Shown: positions 36,535 to 45,699 of the stretch, in pieces
Layout: each line of letters starts with the position of its first letter
Numbering within the stretch: position 1 is the first letter of the stretch
NCBI GenBank assembly: GCA_963677785.2
Contig: CAXXDH010000003.1
Coordinates: 2,728,001-2,792,000, forward strand
Length of the DNA stretch: 64,000 bases
From: G963665495 sp963677785
GTDB lineage: Bacteria > Desulfobacterota > Desulfovibrionia > Desulfovibrionales > Desulfovibrionaceae
Direction: 5' to 3'
Made by a program: the position numbers and the translations under genes
The notes under the pieces: model-generated
The model's database searches: none
Seen by the model: the letters and a program-made list of their open reading frames with translations, nothing else
What the model was told of the DNA's origin: nothing

Positions 36535-38607
36535 ATGAACGAACTTGACCAGAAAATCAACACACACTTCCAGGGACTCGTTGTCCGCAAAGATCTCGTC
36601 AAGACGGTCAAAGGCAATGCCATCGTTCCCTCCTATGTTCTGGAATACCTGCTAGGACAGTACTGCGCCACCAACGATGAGGCGACTATCCAGACCGGTA
36701 TCGAGACAGTCAAAGAGATCCTTGCCAAACATTATGTTCACCGAAATGAGGCCGGATTAGTCCGTTCGAAGATCAAAGAAAAGGGGCGCTACAAAGTCAT
36801 CGACAAAATCAGCGTTGATTTGAACGACAAGAAGGATATCTATGAAGCGCAATTCTCCAACCTGGGCATCAAAGAGGTTCTTGTTAATTCCGGAACGGTG
36901 AAAAAGCACCCTAAGCTTTTGGTCGGCGGCGTGTGGTGCATTGCTGATCTGGAATATGAGTTTACCGAAGAAAAAAACTCCAGCCCCTGGATCTTATCAA
37001 CCCTCAAGCCGATTCAACTTTCCCATTTCGATTTTGAAGGATACGTTGAGGCCAGAGCGCAATTCTCCACCGAAGAGTGGGTCGACCTACTGGTGCAAAG
37101 TATCGGCTTCAACCCTGAGATGTTCGGCAAGCGCAGCAAGTTGACTCAATTGGTTCGCCTTATCCCGTTTTGCGAGCGCAACTACAACCTGATCGAACTT
37201 GGTCCAAAGGGGACCGGCAAGTCTCACATCTACTCGGAGTTTTCACCTCATGGCATCCTGATTTCCGGTGGGGAGGTCACAGTTCCAAAGCTGTTCGTGA
37301 ACAACTCATCCGGAAAGATCGGTCTGGTCGGCTACTGGGATTGTGTCGCCTTCGACGAGTTTGCCGGAAAGCAAAAACGCATCGATAAGGCCCTGGTCGA
37401 TATCATGAAGAATTATATGGCCAACAAGTCCTTCTCGCGAGGTGTCGAGACGCTGGGGGCAGAGGCCTCCATGGTGTTTGTGGGCAATACCCAGCACACC
37501 GTGCCCTACATGCTCAAACACTCGGACCTTTTTTGCGAGCTACCCGACAAGTTTTACGACTCTGCGTTTCTGGACCGCATACACTTCTATATTCCCGGTT
37601 GGGAGGTCGATATCATCCGGGGTGAGATGTTCTCCTGCGGCTATGGTTTCGTGGTGGACTACCTGGCCGAGATCCTTCGCTCGCTTCGTAATCACGATTA
37701 CTCGGACCGCTACAAGGAGCACTTCTCCCTCTCCTCCGATATCTCTACGCGGGACCGCGATGGCATCAACAAGACATTCTCCGGCTTGATGAAGATCCTT
37801 TTTCCACATGGAGGGGCGACCGAGGAAGAGATCGAGGAACTGCTGCGCTTCGCGATTGAAGGCCGCAAGCGCGTCAAAGACCAACTGATGCGAATGGACT
37901 CCACCTACGGCAACGTCCGCTTTATCTATCTGGACACGGATGGCCAGGCCAGGCCTGTCACCACGCTCGAAGAGGAGGAATACCCCGGCTACTACCACAA
38001 GACCATCGCCGAGGATGAAGACGGGGAAATCTTAGAAGCTGCGCAACCGGACTCACCCCAAGATCCATCCGAACCACTGGTTCCGGCCGAACCCGTCCTC
38101 AAGGAAAAACACCTCGCGTTCCAGGAGAACCAGAAGGGCCTCTCCTACGATACACTGTTTGGTCCTTATCTCAAGGGCGCGGCTGCGATTACAATCACCG
38201 ACCCGTACATCCGCCTGTTTTACCAGATGCGCAACTTAATGGAATTTTTGGAGACAGTGGTCAAACACAAAGCCCAGGATGAAGAAGTATCCATTCATCT
38301 GGTGACGACGGAAGACGAGTTCAAAGGCGAACAGCAGAAAGAAAATTTTGAGAAGATGAAGGAGTCGGCCAACTCGGTGGGCGTGGGCTTTACATGGGAG
38401 TTTGACCGTACAGGCACTCTCCATGCTCGCCACATCGTAACCGACCATGGGTGGAAAATTTCCCTGGATCGCGGTCTCGACATTTTCCAGCACTATGAGA
38501 TGAACGATGCCTTCACTTTCACCAATAGGTTGCAGCAATATCGCCCATGCAAGGCTTTCGAGGTGACGTTCATTAAAAATACACCAGATGGAGCTTATGG
38601 GGAATAA
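36535..38607 (+). CDS. brxL: BREX Lon-like AAA+ protein BrxL
   Basis: 690 residues. Walker A is LIELGPKGTGKSHIYSEF near 220, Walker B GYWDCVAFDEFAG near 265, then a Lon-like C-terminal region (VGVGFTWEFDRTGTLHARHI). BrxL is the sixth core gene of type 1 BREX and forms a DNA-binding barrel. GGACGGAGAA precedes the ATG. The next gene begins one base after its stop. Confidence 0.93.
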   Translation: MNELDQKINTHFQGLVVRKDLVKTVKGNAIVPSYVLEYLLGQYCATNDEATIQTGIETVKEILAKHYVHRNEAGLVRSKIKEKGRYKVIDKISVDLNDKKDIYEAQFSNLGIKEVLVNSGTVKKHPKLLVGGVWCIADLEYEFTEEKNSSPWILSTLKPIQLSHFDFEGYVEARAQFSTEEWVDLLVQSIGFNPEMFGKRSKLTQLVRLIPFCERNYNLIELGPKGTGKSHIYSEFSPHGILISGGEVTVPKLFVNNSSGKIGLVGYWDCVAFDEFAGKQKRIDKALVDIMKNYMANKSFSRGVETLGAEASMVFVGNTQHTVPYMLKHSDLFCELPDKFYDSAFLDRIHFYIPGWEVDIIRGEMFSCGYGFVVDYLAEILRSLRNHDYSDRYKEHFSLSSDISTRDRDGINKTFSGLMKILFPHGGATEEEIEELLRFAIEGRKRVKDQLMRMDSTYGNVRFIYLDTDGQARPVTTLEEEEYPGYYHKTIAEDEDGEILEAAQPDSPQDPSEPLVPAEPVLKEKHLAFQENQKGLSYDTLFGPYLKGAAAITITDPYIRLFYQMRNLMEFLETVVKHKAQDEEVSIHLVTTEDEFKGEQQKENFEKMKESANSVGVGFTWEFDRTGTLHARHIVTDHGWKISLDRGLDIFQHYEMNDAFTFTNRLQQYRPCKAFEVTFIKNTPDGAYGE

Positions 38608-38608
38608 C

Positions 38609-41185
38609 ATGAGTGGGATATCGGCATCACTGAGCAAATGGTTTTCAGAGCGCCCCCAATGGCTCCAGATTGCGGCTACCCGGTTACTTCAGCAGTCTGA
38701 GCTTACCGACAATGACGTCTCAGAGCTCGAAACCCTGTGCCAGCAGGAAGCCGAAGGCAAACTACCCCAAACGACCTGTTCCTTTCCTGCTACTGCGTTC
38801 TCCCCTGGCACAGCAGGCACCCTGCGTTTGTGCTCAATCAGTGAAGTCGAAGGAGTAAACGCCCTTGCACCGAAAAAGCCACTAGAGTTTGGCAAGGGCA
38901 ATATCGCGATTGTTTATGGCAACAACGGGTCAGGAAAATCCGGTTACGTCAGACTCCTCAAGCATGTATGCGGAGCCCGCGAGACGGGGCCCCTCCACCG
39001 CAATGTATATAAGCCCGGCTCTACCCCACAGAAGGCATGTATTTCGTTTGAGCAGGACGGCATTTTGAAGACCCATACTTGGTCAGGACAAGGCATCTGC
39101 GATGATCTCAACAGCGTTGATATTTTTGACACCTCGTTTGGCAAGGTTTTTGTAAGCAGCGAAGACGAGGTGAGCTACGAGCCGCCGGTATTATCGTTTT
39201 TCAGCTCGCTCATCGTCGCATGCGAAAAGGTCGCAACTGCCTTGGACGCCGAGGTCAACCGGCACCCGTCCAAAAAGCCGAATATACCGGCTGACAAAAA
39301 GGTAACCCCTGAAGGGATCTGGTACGAAGCCATCAGCGCCAAGACCAGCACCCAGGACATCGACAAGCATTGCACATTTGGCAGCGCTGACGAGACCGAA
39401 ATGCAAACGCTGCAGCCGCGCCTTGCCGAACAGGCACCGGCGGAAAAAGCAAAGCAGCTGAAAAATCAGAAACAGCATATCGACACTATTGTTCAGGATG
39501 CCCAAAAATATCTGAAGCAATTATCGGACGAGAATTACCGACTGATCATTGCTGCCAAGAAGAAGTCAATTCTCAAGAAGACAGCGGCAGACACGGCGGC
39601 GGAAAAGGTTTTCTCCGGTAGCGAGTTGGAAGGCATCGGGTCCGATGTATGGAAAGAGCTTTGGGAAGCAGCCCGGAACTACTCCGTCTCGGCAGCCTAC
39701 AAAGAAGCCGAGTACCCGAATGTTTCTGATGGTTCCCGTTGTGTCCTATGCCACCAGACCTTGCCCCAGGAGGCCAAAGAGAGACTGATCTCCTTCGAAA
39801 ATTTCGTGAAGGGCGAAATGCAAAAAGCCGCAACGGATGCGGCCAAGGAATACGAGACTGCCAGTCAAACTATCGAGGCACTACCGACATCGGAGGCGCT
39901 GAAGACACGTATCGATGCGGCTGGTATTTCACAGGATGAAGTCGCCAACCAGGTGACGGTTTTCTTTGCTCAATTGCAGGCTAGAAAAGACCTACTCCCT
40001 GGGATCGATTCCGAGGAAGCCATTCCCGATCCTCTCCTCTCACCGAAATGGATCGATGAAGCCAATGCCCAGTCGAAAAGCCTCGGTGAACTCGCAGCAA
40101 AATATGACGAAGATGCCAAAAGCGACAATCGAGAGGAGATCAAGAAAAAGCTAAACAGCCTGCAGGCCAGAAAGTGGTTGTCTGAGCACCGCTCCGCCAT
40201 TGATGAAGAAGTTACCCGACTGAAGCTACTGAACCAGATTAAAGAAGCCAAGAAATCGACCAACACCAAAGCCCTGTCCCAGAAGAAAGGGGAGCTGGCA
40301 GAAGCCTTGATCACGGATGCGTTCGTGCAAAGGTTCAATGCGGAGCTCAAGGTCCTGGGCGCGTCTCAGGTAAAAGTCGAACTCGTGAAGTCAAAAGTTT
40401 CCAAGGGCCGAGTCCTTCATAAGCTCCAGCTTCGAGGAGCCTCTCAAAGTGGACTCGCCGATGTGTTGAGCGAGGGAGAAAATCGGATCGTTTCCATTGC
40501 GGCATTTTTGGCCGATGTCACAGGCAAGAGCAACCAGGCCCCATTTATCTTTGACGATCCAATATCATCACTCGACCAAAGCTATGAGGAGGCCGTGGTT
40601 CAAAGGCTGATCGAGCTGTCTCATGACAAACAGGTCATTATCTTTACTCATCGTCTGTCCTTGCTGGGAACGGTCAGACATTTTGCCGAGAAAAATACCA
40701 TCAAGCCCGATGTGGTGAGTATCCGTTCTGCGGACTGGGGGACCGGAGAGCCAGCTCCCATTCCACTTTCACAGAGTGACATCAAATCCGCCCTAAACAC
40801 ACTCATGAATCAGCGATATCAAGATGCAAAAAAGGCAAGTGAAAACGGCGAATTTGAACATGCCGAAATCTTGCTGAAGTCGATATGCAGCGACTTCAGA
40901 ACATTGGTGGAGCGCTCTATTGAAAATGATCTGCTGTGCGGAGTGGTTCAAAGATTCCAACGACCGGTCCATACGTTGAAGCTCAAGGATCTGGCCAAAT
41001 TAAAGGACGCGGATTGCATTCTCCTTGATTCGCTCATGACCAAATACTCCGGTTTTGAACACTCACAGCCAACAGAATCACCTGTGGATCTGCCGAAACC
41101 AGACGATCTTCTGGTCGACATGACTTCATTAAAAAACTGGCGTGAGGAATACTCCAGGCGCCCCACCTCTACAGTGTCTGGATAG
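38609..41185 (+). CDS. RloC-like zinc-hook ATPase, candidate anticodon nuclease
   Basis: 858 residues from the ATG at 38609, led by GGGGA. Rad50-like ATPase: Walker A YGNNGSGKSGYVRLLK near 105, a long coiled coil with a zinc hook SRCVLCHQTLP near 378, signature LSEGENRIVSIA near 620 and Walker B FIFDDPISSLDQ near 647. The C-terminal tail holds FRTLVERSIEN (R near 763, E four residues on) and YSGFEHSQP (H near 816), resembling the Arg-Glu-His triad of PrrC/RloC tRNA nucleases. It follows brxL without a gap, so it is probably expressed with BREX. A plain DNA-repair-type ATPase is the alternative. Confidence 0.65.
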   Translation: MSGISASLSKWFSERPQWLQIAATRLLQQSELTDNDVSELETLCQQEAEGKLPQTTCSFPATAFSPGTAGTLRLCSISEVEGVNALAPKKPLEFGKGNIAIVYGNNGSGKSGYVRLLKHVCGARETGPLHRNVYKPGSTPQKACISFEQDGILKTHTWSGQGICDDLNSVDIFDTSFGKVFVSSEDEVSYEPPVLSFFSSLIVACEKVATALDAEVNRHPSKKPNIPADKKVTPEGIWYEAISAKTSTQDIDKHCTFGSADETEMQTLQPRLAEQAPAEKAKQLKNQKQHIDTIVQDAQKYLKQLSDENYRLIIAAKKKSILKKTAADTAAEKVFSGSELEGIGSDVWKELWEAARNYSVSAAYKEAEYPNVSDGSRCVLCHQTLPQEAKERLISFENFVKGEMQKAATDAAKEYETASQTIEALPTSEALKTRIDAAGISQDEVANQVTVFFAQLQARKDLLPGIDSEEAIPDPLLSPKWIDEANAQSKSLGELAAKYDEDAKSDNREEIKKKLNSLQARKWLSEHRSAIDEEVTRLKLLNQIKEAKKSTNTKALSQKKGELAEALITDAFVQRFNAELKVLGASQVKVELVKSKVSKGRVLHKLQLRGASQSGLADVLSEGENRIVSIAAFLADVTGKSNQAPFIFDDPISSLDQSYEEAVVQRLIELSHDKQVIIFTHRLSLLGTVRHFAEKNTIKPDVVSIRSADWGTGEPAPIPLSQSDIKSALNTLMNQRYQDAKKASENGEFEHAEILLKSICSDFRTLVERSIENDLLCGVVQRFQRPVHTLKLKDLAKLKDADCILLDSLMTKYSGFEHSQPTESPVDLPKPDDLLVDMTSLKNWREEYSRRPTSTVSG

Positions 41186-41190
41186 CGGTA

Positions 41191-41330
41191 TGAGAGTTCT
41201 TCACACATCCGACTGGGACATTGGCCTCACTCTTTATGGCAGAAAGCGCTACGGAGTTTGAGGTTTTTCTGAGCTGCCAGGCTGAAACGCTTCAACAGTC
41301 ACGGACTTTGTCGACAATCGTTATCACGCT
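41191..41330 (+). pseudogene. N-terminal relic of sbcD
   Basis: The ATG at 41191 opens MRVLHTSDWDIGLTLYGRKR, which matches the start of SbcD (H-T-S-D-W-H-I-G-R-T-L-Y-G-R-K-R) with the metal-binding His changed to Asp. After KRY the frame shifts and continues EFEVFLSCQAETLQQ, again SbcD-like, and then fades. Only about 45 codons remain. Confidence 0.65.
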
Positions 41331-41348
41331 GAAATATATAAACAATAG

Positions 41349-42023
41349 TCATTCAATTCGCCAACCATAAACCTTTCCCTCGCCGTAAAAAGGGAAACAG
41401 GTTACTTTGCCACCTTTTTCAAATTTCTTTTGACCGCCTTTGAAGCAGGATAAGAAGTCATCAACACCGTGGTTCAGGTCGGAAAGTTTTTTTGCCTGCC
41501 TCCCGTCATCTGATAAGGACCAGATGATCAGCTCGCGGTCCTGTTCTGTCTCCATGTTGTTAGTCACCCATGCGGCGTATTTGGGGAGTTTTTCCACTTC
41601 CACGCGGTAGTCTGCATCCCGTACGCCATATCCCCAGTCATAGCCGCCGTAGAGGCAGGATGCGGCGAGGGCTATGGTCAGGATGCACGCGGCGCAAAGC
41701 CAGCGGAGTTTGTTGGTGCGGGTACGGGCTTTGAGCACGGTTTCCGAGTTGTCGATGACGGATTGCACCAGGCGCTGCTGTATGTCGCGCTCGCGCTGCT
41801 GGATGTTTTTCTCTGCCATGGTTCCGGCAAGCGTTGCGGCTTTTTGGGTTTCCTCGGCTATCTGGGCAGGGATGGTGCGGGTGATGCTTTCGATATGGCC
41901 GCAGAGAACCGCGAGCAGTACCTCCGGATTGTCCGGGTCGAGTTTGTAGTTGATGATCACGCGTTGCACGTTGTTTTTCACTTCCTCGGGCAGTCCTTGG
42001 AGCAGATTATCGAGTAGCGGCAT
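41349..42023 (-). CDS. Membrane-anchored protein of the mobilization module, unknown
   Basis: About 224 residues. It starts MPLLDNLLQGLPEEVKNNVQ at 42023 with GGAGG nearby, overlapping the end of the ParA-like gene. A coiled-coil stretch (IQQRERDIQQRLVQSV) precedes one transmembrane segment near 120 (LRWLCAACILTIALAASCLY). The remaining soluble part has no motif I know. Similar position and build are seen in small membrane proteins after TraD/ParA-type genes on mobilizable elements, so a role in transfer is likely but not shown. Confidence 0.65.
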   Translation of the reverse strand: MPLLDNLLQGLPEEVKNNVQRVIINYKLDPDNPEVLLAVLCGHIESITRTIPAQIAEETQKAATLAGTMAEKNIQQRERDIQQRLVQSVIDNSETVLKARTRTNKLRWLCAACILTIALAASCLYGGYDWGYGVRDADYRVEVEKLPKYAAWVTNNMETEQDRELIIWSLSDDGRQAKKLSDLNHGVDDFLSCFKGGQKKFEKGGKVTCFPFYGEGKVYGWRIE

Positions 42024-42828
42024 GAGCGGCCTCCGTTGTGTTTTGCATTTCGAAAAAAGCGCTGGCATCGTGTAAGGCGGTTTTGAATCCATCGAGGAAA
42101 TAGAAAATATTGCTCTTTTCCGCGCGCCGGAGTTTGGGCGACTGCATGGCCTCGGTGAATCCGAGACTGTACAAATCCAATAGCGCGTATTCTCGCCCGC
42201 GCAATTTCGGCAGGCTTAGAACCTGGCCGCCATGTTCGAGCAACTTGTTGCGACCCATGCCGCCGACCGAATTGCCCTCGGCATCCTGGAAGCCGTCAAA
42301 GAGAATGAAATCCTCGTTCTCTCCAAAAAAGAGATTTTTGACCGCAAGGTAGTCAAAGGCCGGGCCAAACTGCTTGATGATCCGGATGACATTGTTGGCC
42401 GAAGCCAGGATATTGGAAATCACTATGGCCACTGTGACGCCATAGCCCGCGCGCTGGTACTCCTCGGCCAGGGCGGTCATGCCGCGTTCGCTCTGCAAGA
42501 CGTTCTGCAGGGCATCCACCGCGCCGCCGGGGAAATCGAACAGCAGCATTTCCGCATCGTAATCAAGCGCATTGATCACGTTGTCCCGTTGGATGGCATC
42601 CCGTACGTCAAAGGGGAATACACCTTGAAAGGGATCCTGCTCAGCGAGCAATTTGCCGTGTTCATCGCGCTGGCCATAGTATTGGAGGAGTTGCCCGACA
42701 TTGCCGTCGGCGTCGAATGCGGCAATGGAAAGCTGGCGCTCGAAACGAAAAACATCCAGCAAGGCGCGCGAAAAAGTGGATTTCCCCGAACCGCCTTTTT
42801 GACTAACAACGAAAATGGCGCGTTTCAT
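42007..42828 (-). CDS. ParA/MinD-like ATPase of the mobilization module (TraL-like)
   Basis: 273 residues. The deviant Walker A VVSQKGGSGKSTFSRALL lies at residues ~7-24 and AAFDADGNVGQLLQYY follows near 40; AEMLLFDFPGG near 95 is the Walker B region. These mark the ParA/MinD family. It starts directly after the TraD-like gene (TGAATG) with GAGGAGG upstream. On mobilizable elements such ATPases sit next to relaxase genes and may help bring the relaxosome to the coupling protein, or keep the element stable. Confidence 0.8.
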   Translation of the reverse strand: MKRAIFVVSQKGGSGKSTFSRALLDVFRFERQLSIAAFDADGNVGQLLQYYGQRDEHGKLLAEQDPFQGVFPFDVRDAIQRDNVINALDYDAEMLLFDFPGGAVDALQNVLQSERGMTALAEEYQRAGYGVTVAIVISNILASANNVIRIIKQFGPAFDYLAVKNLFFGENEDFILFDGFQDAEGNSVGGMGRNKLLEHGGQVLSLPKLRGREYALLDLYSLGFTEAMQSPKLRRAEKSNIFYFLDGFKTALHDASAFFEMQNTTEAAHAATR

Positions 42829-43329
42829 TCAGACCTCCTCTTCAAAACCCGCATGGGTGGTGGTTGTGACAAGCTGCCTTTTTTCAACCGGCGGCTGGGG
42901 CTGTGGATCGGCAAATTCTGTTTTGGCCTTGCCGCCGAACTGCGCAAACGGGAAGGACTGGGCAACGGACGCGATATCCGAAAGCAGAAGCTGGGTTTCC
43001 TCGTACGTGAGATCTTTGAACAGTTTCTTGTCCTTTTCGATGGCGAAACGCTCCCAGGCCGCCGTGCCGAGCCGCTGAAAAAATCCCTCGAAACCTTGCG
43101 TGTTTGAGCCTGTACGCAGCAGAACACTGCCGAAGCAGAGCACGCCGAACACAATTTTGCGGTCCGTCTCCCGAAATCCGGCCTTTGTGGCCAGGCCGCC
43201 CAGCTCGTATTTGACCCGCTGATCAGCCTTACGGATTTTTTCCCTGGCGTTTTTTTCTGCTTTGATGGCGCGATTTTTACGCTGAAGGGCATTTTCCAAT
43301 TCTTTTTCTGGTGTGGGCTTCTTTGTCAT
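42829..43329 (-). CDS. TraD/MobC-like relaxosome accessory protein
   Basis: 166 residues. A basic, charged N-terminal coiled coil (ELENALQRKNRAIKAEKNAR) is followed by ELGGLATKAGFRETDRKIVFGVL, which resembles the conjugal transfer protein TraD family that accompanies MobQ-type relaxases. GGAG precedes the ATG. It lies 11 bases after the relaxase in the same direction. Confidence 0.7.
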   Translation of the reverse strand: MTKKPTPEKELENALQRKNRAIKAEKNAREKIRKADQRVKYELGGLATKAGFRETDRKIVFGVLCFGSVLLRTGSNTQGFEGFFQRLGTAAWERFAIEKDKKLFKDLTYEETQLLLSDIASVAQSFPFAQFGGKAKTEFADPQPQPPVEKRQLVTTTTHAGFEEEV

Positions 43330-43340
43330 GTCTCAGCTCC

Positions 43341-45623
43341 CTACATGGAAAAGTCCATGTCGATTGATCTGGAGGGTGTTTGGGTTTTACTGCGCGTCTT
43401 TGTTTGCTGCCGCGTAAGTACGGATTCGGGCATAAACCCGATGCTGGCTTTTGCAGAATGCTTCTGTCCCAATTGATTTGCCAACGTTCGCAGATCCTTT
43501 GTCGTTGATTTGTCGATGAAGAACTTCAGGCGCTCCTTGTGGCGTGTCAGTCCGACATAGCTTGTCCGGGATTCCCAGAGCTTGCCGTGCAGGCAGTAGA
43601 CAGTGGTTTGTGTTTTGCCTTGCCCCCGGTAGACCGTGCCCGCATAGCCGAGCGCGAACTTGTCGAATTGCCTGGCGTCGAAGGACAGCTCGGTGCCCGC
43701 ATCAGTCAGAACGTACAGTGTGTTGCCATTAATCCATTTCACAGTGCCCAGACTTCCGTTGAAAATTCCGGCCTTTTTGTCCGTGCCGTGAAACTGGATG
43801 CGGTCGCCCACGCCAAACGTCTGCTGTCCCTTGCAGGTGTCAAAGGTGTGATTACCGGTCACCTCGCCGCGTTCCTCCAGGATACCGCGCAGTTGCTTGT
43901 TCAATTCGTTCACTTCGGCGTTTGTCCCGGCGTACACAAAGCGCGCTCGCGTCGGATCCTGTCCGAGATCGCGAGTCCATTCGTAAATCAACGCTTGCTG
44001 CTGCTTCTGCGTATCAGCGGCCCAGTGCATAAAACCGGGATGCTTTTGGTACAGCTTTAATCCATCCAGGAAGCGCCCCTCGGAAAAGTCCGTACTGGCC
44101 TGCTTCTGCCACTCGCTTTCCTGCCTGCGTACATTGGTGATTTCCGCAGATCCAAAGCGTTCCTTGAATTCCGTAAACATACCGCCGCGAGCCACTGAGG
44201 CAAGTTGCCGGTCGTCGCCAACAAGGATGATTTTGGCTCGTGCTTCGTCCGCATGGATGAGAATCTTCTCCAGGATCTGCGTATCGAGCATGGCAGCCTC
44301 GTCCACAAGAATGACCGTCCTTCGATCCCACTTCTTACAGCGCTGGTTGTTTTCCTGGTGCCAGATGGCCGAGTGCGCCGTGCTGGCTTCGCTGAAACCA
44401 TCCTTTTTCATGTCCTGGGCAACCGTATTCGTGGGCGATAGCCCGACCACACGGACTCCCGAAGCTTCGTATGCTTCGCGTACGGCTCCCATGGTGTAGG
44501 ACTTGCCCGCACCCGCACGGCCTTCGATAATCTTCAGGCCACCAGGATCAAGAGCATGGCGAAACGCCGCTTCCTGTTCGGGATCCATAGTCCGGGTCTT
44601 CAAGGCCTGCCGAATAGCTGACGAACTTGTTTTATGGCCGGTGTCCGCATGCCTCTTGGTGGCCAAATCCATAACCCGCGATTCTTGTTCGAATGTATGC
44701 CGCGTGGTGAAGCCGGCGGCCTTGCGTGTTTGCGGATCGTATAGCTTGACCAGGTCGGGATGTGTGAGCAAGGCCTCTTGCAACGCGTTGTTGGCCTGGG
44801 GGGAATCCATAAGTTTCAGCACGGCCCTGGCAATGTCGCGTTCGGTGAAAACGGATTTGTTGCGCGTGAGCTGGGCCAGAATGTCCGCAGGCGCACATTC
44901 TTTGTTGTCCTCGGCAATTTGATCATTCAAAGCCTTGGTATGGACCTGCTCCTGCTTGTTGTGCCAGACCGGCCCCACGTGCTGTTGCGCAGTCACACCG
45001 GGAGCATCCACTTCGAGGTCCAATCCGCGCGCCTGAAAATAGCCGTTCTGGAAGGCTTCCCACTGCCGCCCCCAGTCATCCTTGCTCAAGACGTGTTTGC
45101 CCTTGGCAAAGCCGGGGTTCAGATGCCGGGCCTTACTGCCGAATCCTTTCGGCCCAAGCGTCCGGGTGGAGATAAGCAAATGCGCGTGCGGATTTCCGTC
45201 GCCTTTGTCGTGGATGACCATTTCCACGGCCAGGTCATGCTTCACGAAATGTTCAAGGGCGAACGAACGCGCCAACTCGATTTGCTGTTCCCGCGTCAGT
45301 TCGCGATCAGCAGGAAGGGCCAAAACCATATGCTTGGCCAGCTGCGCGTTCTTCTTTATGGTGCCGTCCTTTTTCAGGTCCGCTTGTTCCGCCGCGTTCC
45401 AAAGCGCTTCACCTGAGGACCATTTTTCACCCGAACGTTCCGAGAGAAGCAGCTCGCTGCGTACGTACTCGCCGGACGTGTCCTGCGCTTTTGCCGTAAA
45501 GTCGAACTGCCTGCCGGTGCTATCCTGGTGCCTGCGGTCACGATTCAGGTAGGCGGAAAGCCCGACGGCAGAACCGCCCAGTTTGGTGGAAACGATTTCC
45601 ACCCGCGCGAATGCTATGGCCAT
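43341..45623 (-). CDS. MobA/MobL-type relaxase with helicase domain (TraA-like)
   Basis: About 760 residues. Residues 1-~210 form a MOBQ relaxase domain: AIAFARVEIVSTKLGGSAVG, a catalytic Tyr probably in SAYLNRD, and the His triad region EMVIHDKGDGNPHAHLLIS. The second half is a RecD/TraI-type helicase with Walker A IEGRAGAGKSYTMG near 385, ILVDEAAMLD near 450 and the C-terminal TVYRGQGKT and SYVGLTRHKERL. I start at 45623 (MAIAF) because GGAGG is seven bases from it; the longer upstream frame overlaps the candidate oriT. Confidence 0.9.
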   Translation of the reverse strand: MAIAFARVEIVSTKLGGSAVGLSAYLNRDRRHQDSTGRQFDFTAKAQDTSGEYVRSELLLSERSGEKWSSGEALWNAAEQADLKKDGTIKKNAQLAKHMVLALPADRELTREQQIELARSFALEHFVKHDLAVEMVIHDKGDGNPHAHLLISTRTLGPKGFGSKARHLNPGFAKGKHVLSKDDWGRQWEAFQNGYFQARGLDLEVDAPGVTAQQHVGPVWHNKQEQVHTKALNDQIAEDNKECAPADILAQLTRNKSVFTERDIARAVLKLMDSPQANNALQEALLTHPDLVKLYDPQTRKAAGFTTRHTFEQESRVMDLATKRHADTGHKTSSSAIRQALKTRTMDPEQEAAFRHALDPGGLKIIEGRAGAGKSYTMGAVREAYEASGVRVVGLSPTNTVAQDMKKDGFSEASTAHSAIWHQENNQRCKKWDRRTVILVDEAAMLDTQILEKILIHADEARAKIILVGDDRQLASVARGGMFTEFKERFGSAEITNVRRQESEWQKQASTDFSEGRFLDGLKLYQKHPGFMHWAADTQKQQQALIYEWTRDLGQDPTRARFVYAGTNAEVNELNKQLRGILEERGEVTGNHTFDTCKGQQTFGVGDRIQFHGTDKKAGIFNGSLGTVKWINGNTLYVLTDAGTELSFDARQFDKFALGYAGTVYRGQGKTQTTVYCLHGKLWESRTSYVGLTRHKERLKFFIDKSTTKDLRTLANQLGQKHSAKASIGFMPESVLTRQQTKTRSKTQTPSRSIDMDFSM

Positions 45624-45658
45624 ATGCATTCCTCCGTTTTCAGCCTCGCAGAGCGCAA

Positions 45659-45695
45659 TCATTTTTCCCCAAGAAAAATGTATATTGCGTCTGCT
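45659..45695. other. Candidate origin of transfer (oriT), MOBQ type
   Basis: An inverted repeat, CATTTTTC (45660-45667) and GAAAAATG (45673-45680), is followed directly by TATATTGCG then TCTG. RSF1010-type oriTs have the same layout: an inverted repeat followed by TAAxTGCG, nick, CCCT. The nick would lie after 45689. It is 36 bases upstream of the relaxase gene. Confidence 0.5.
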
Positions 45696-45699
45696 TTCG

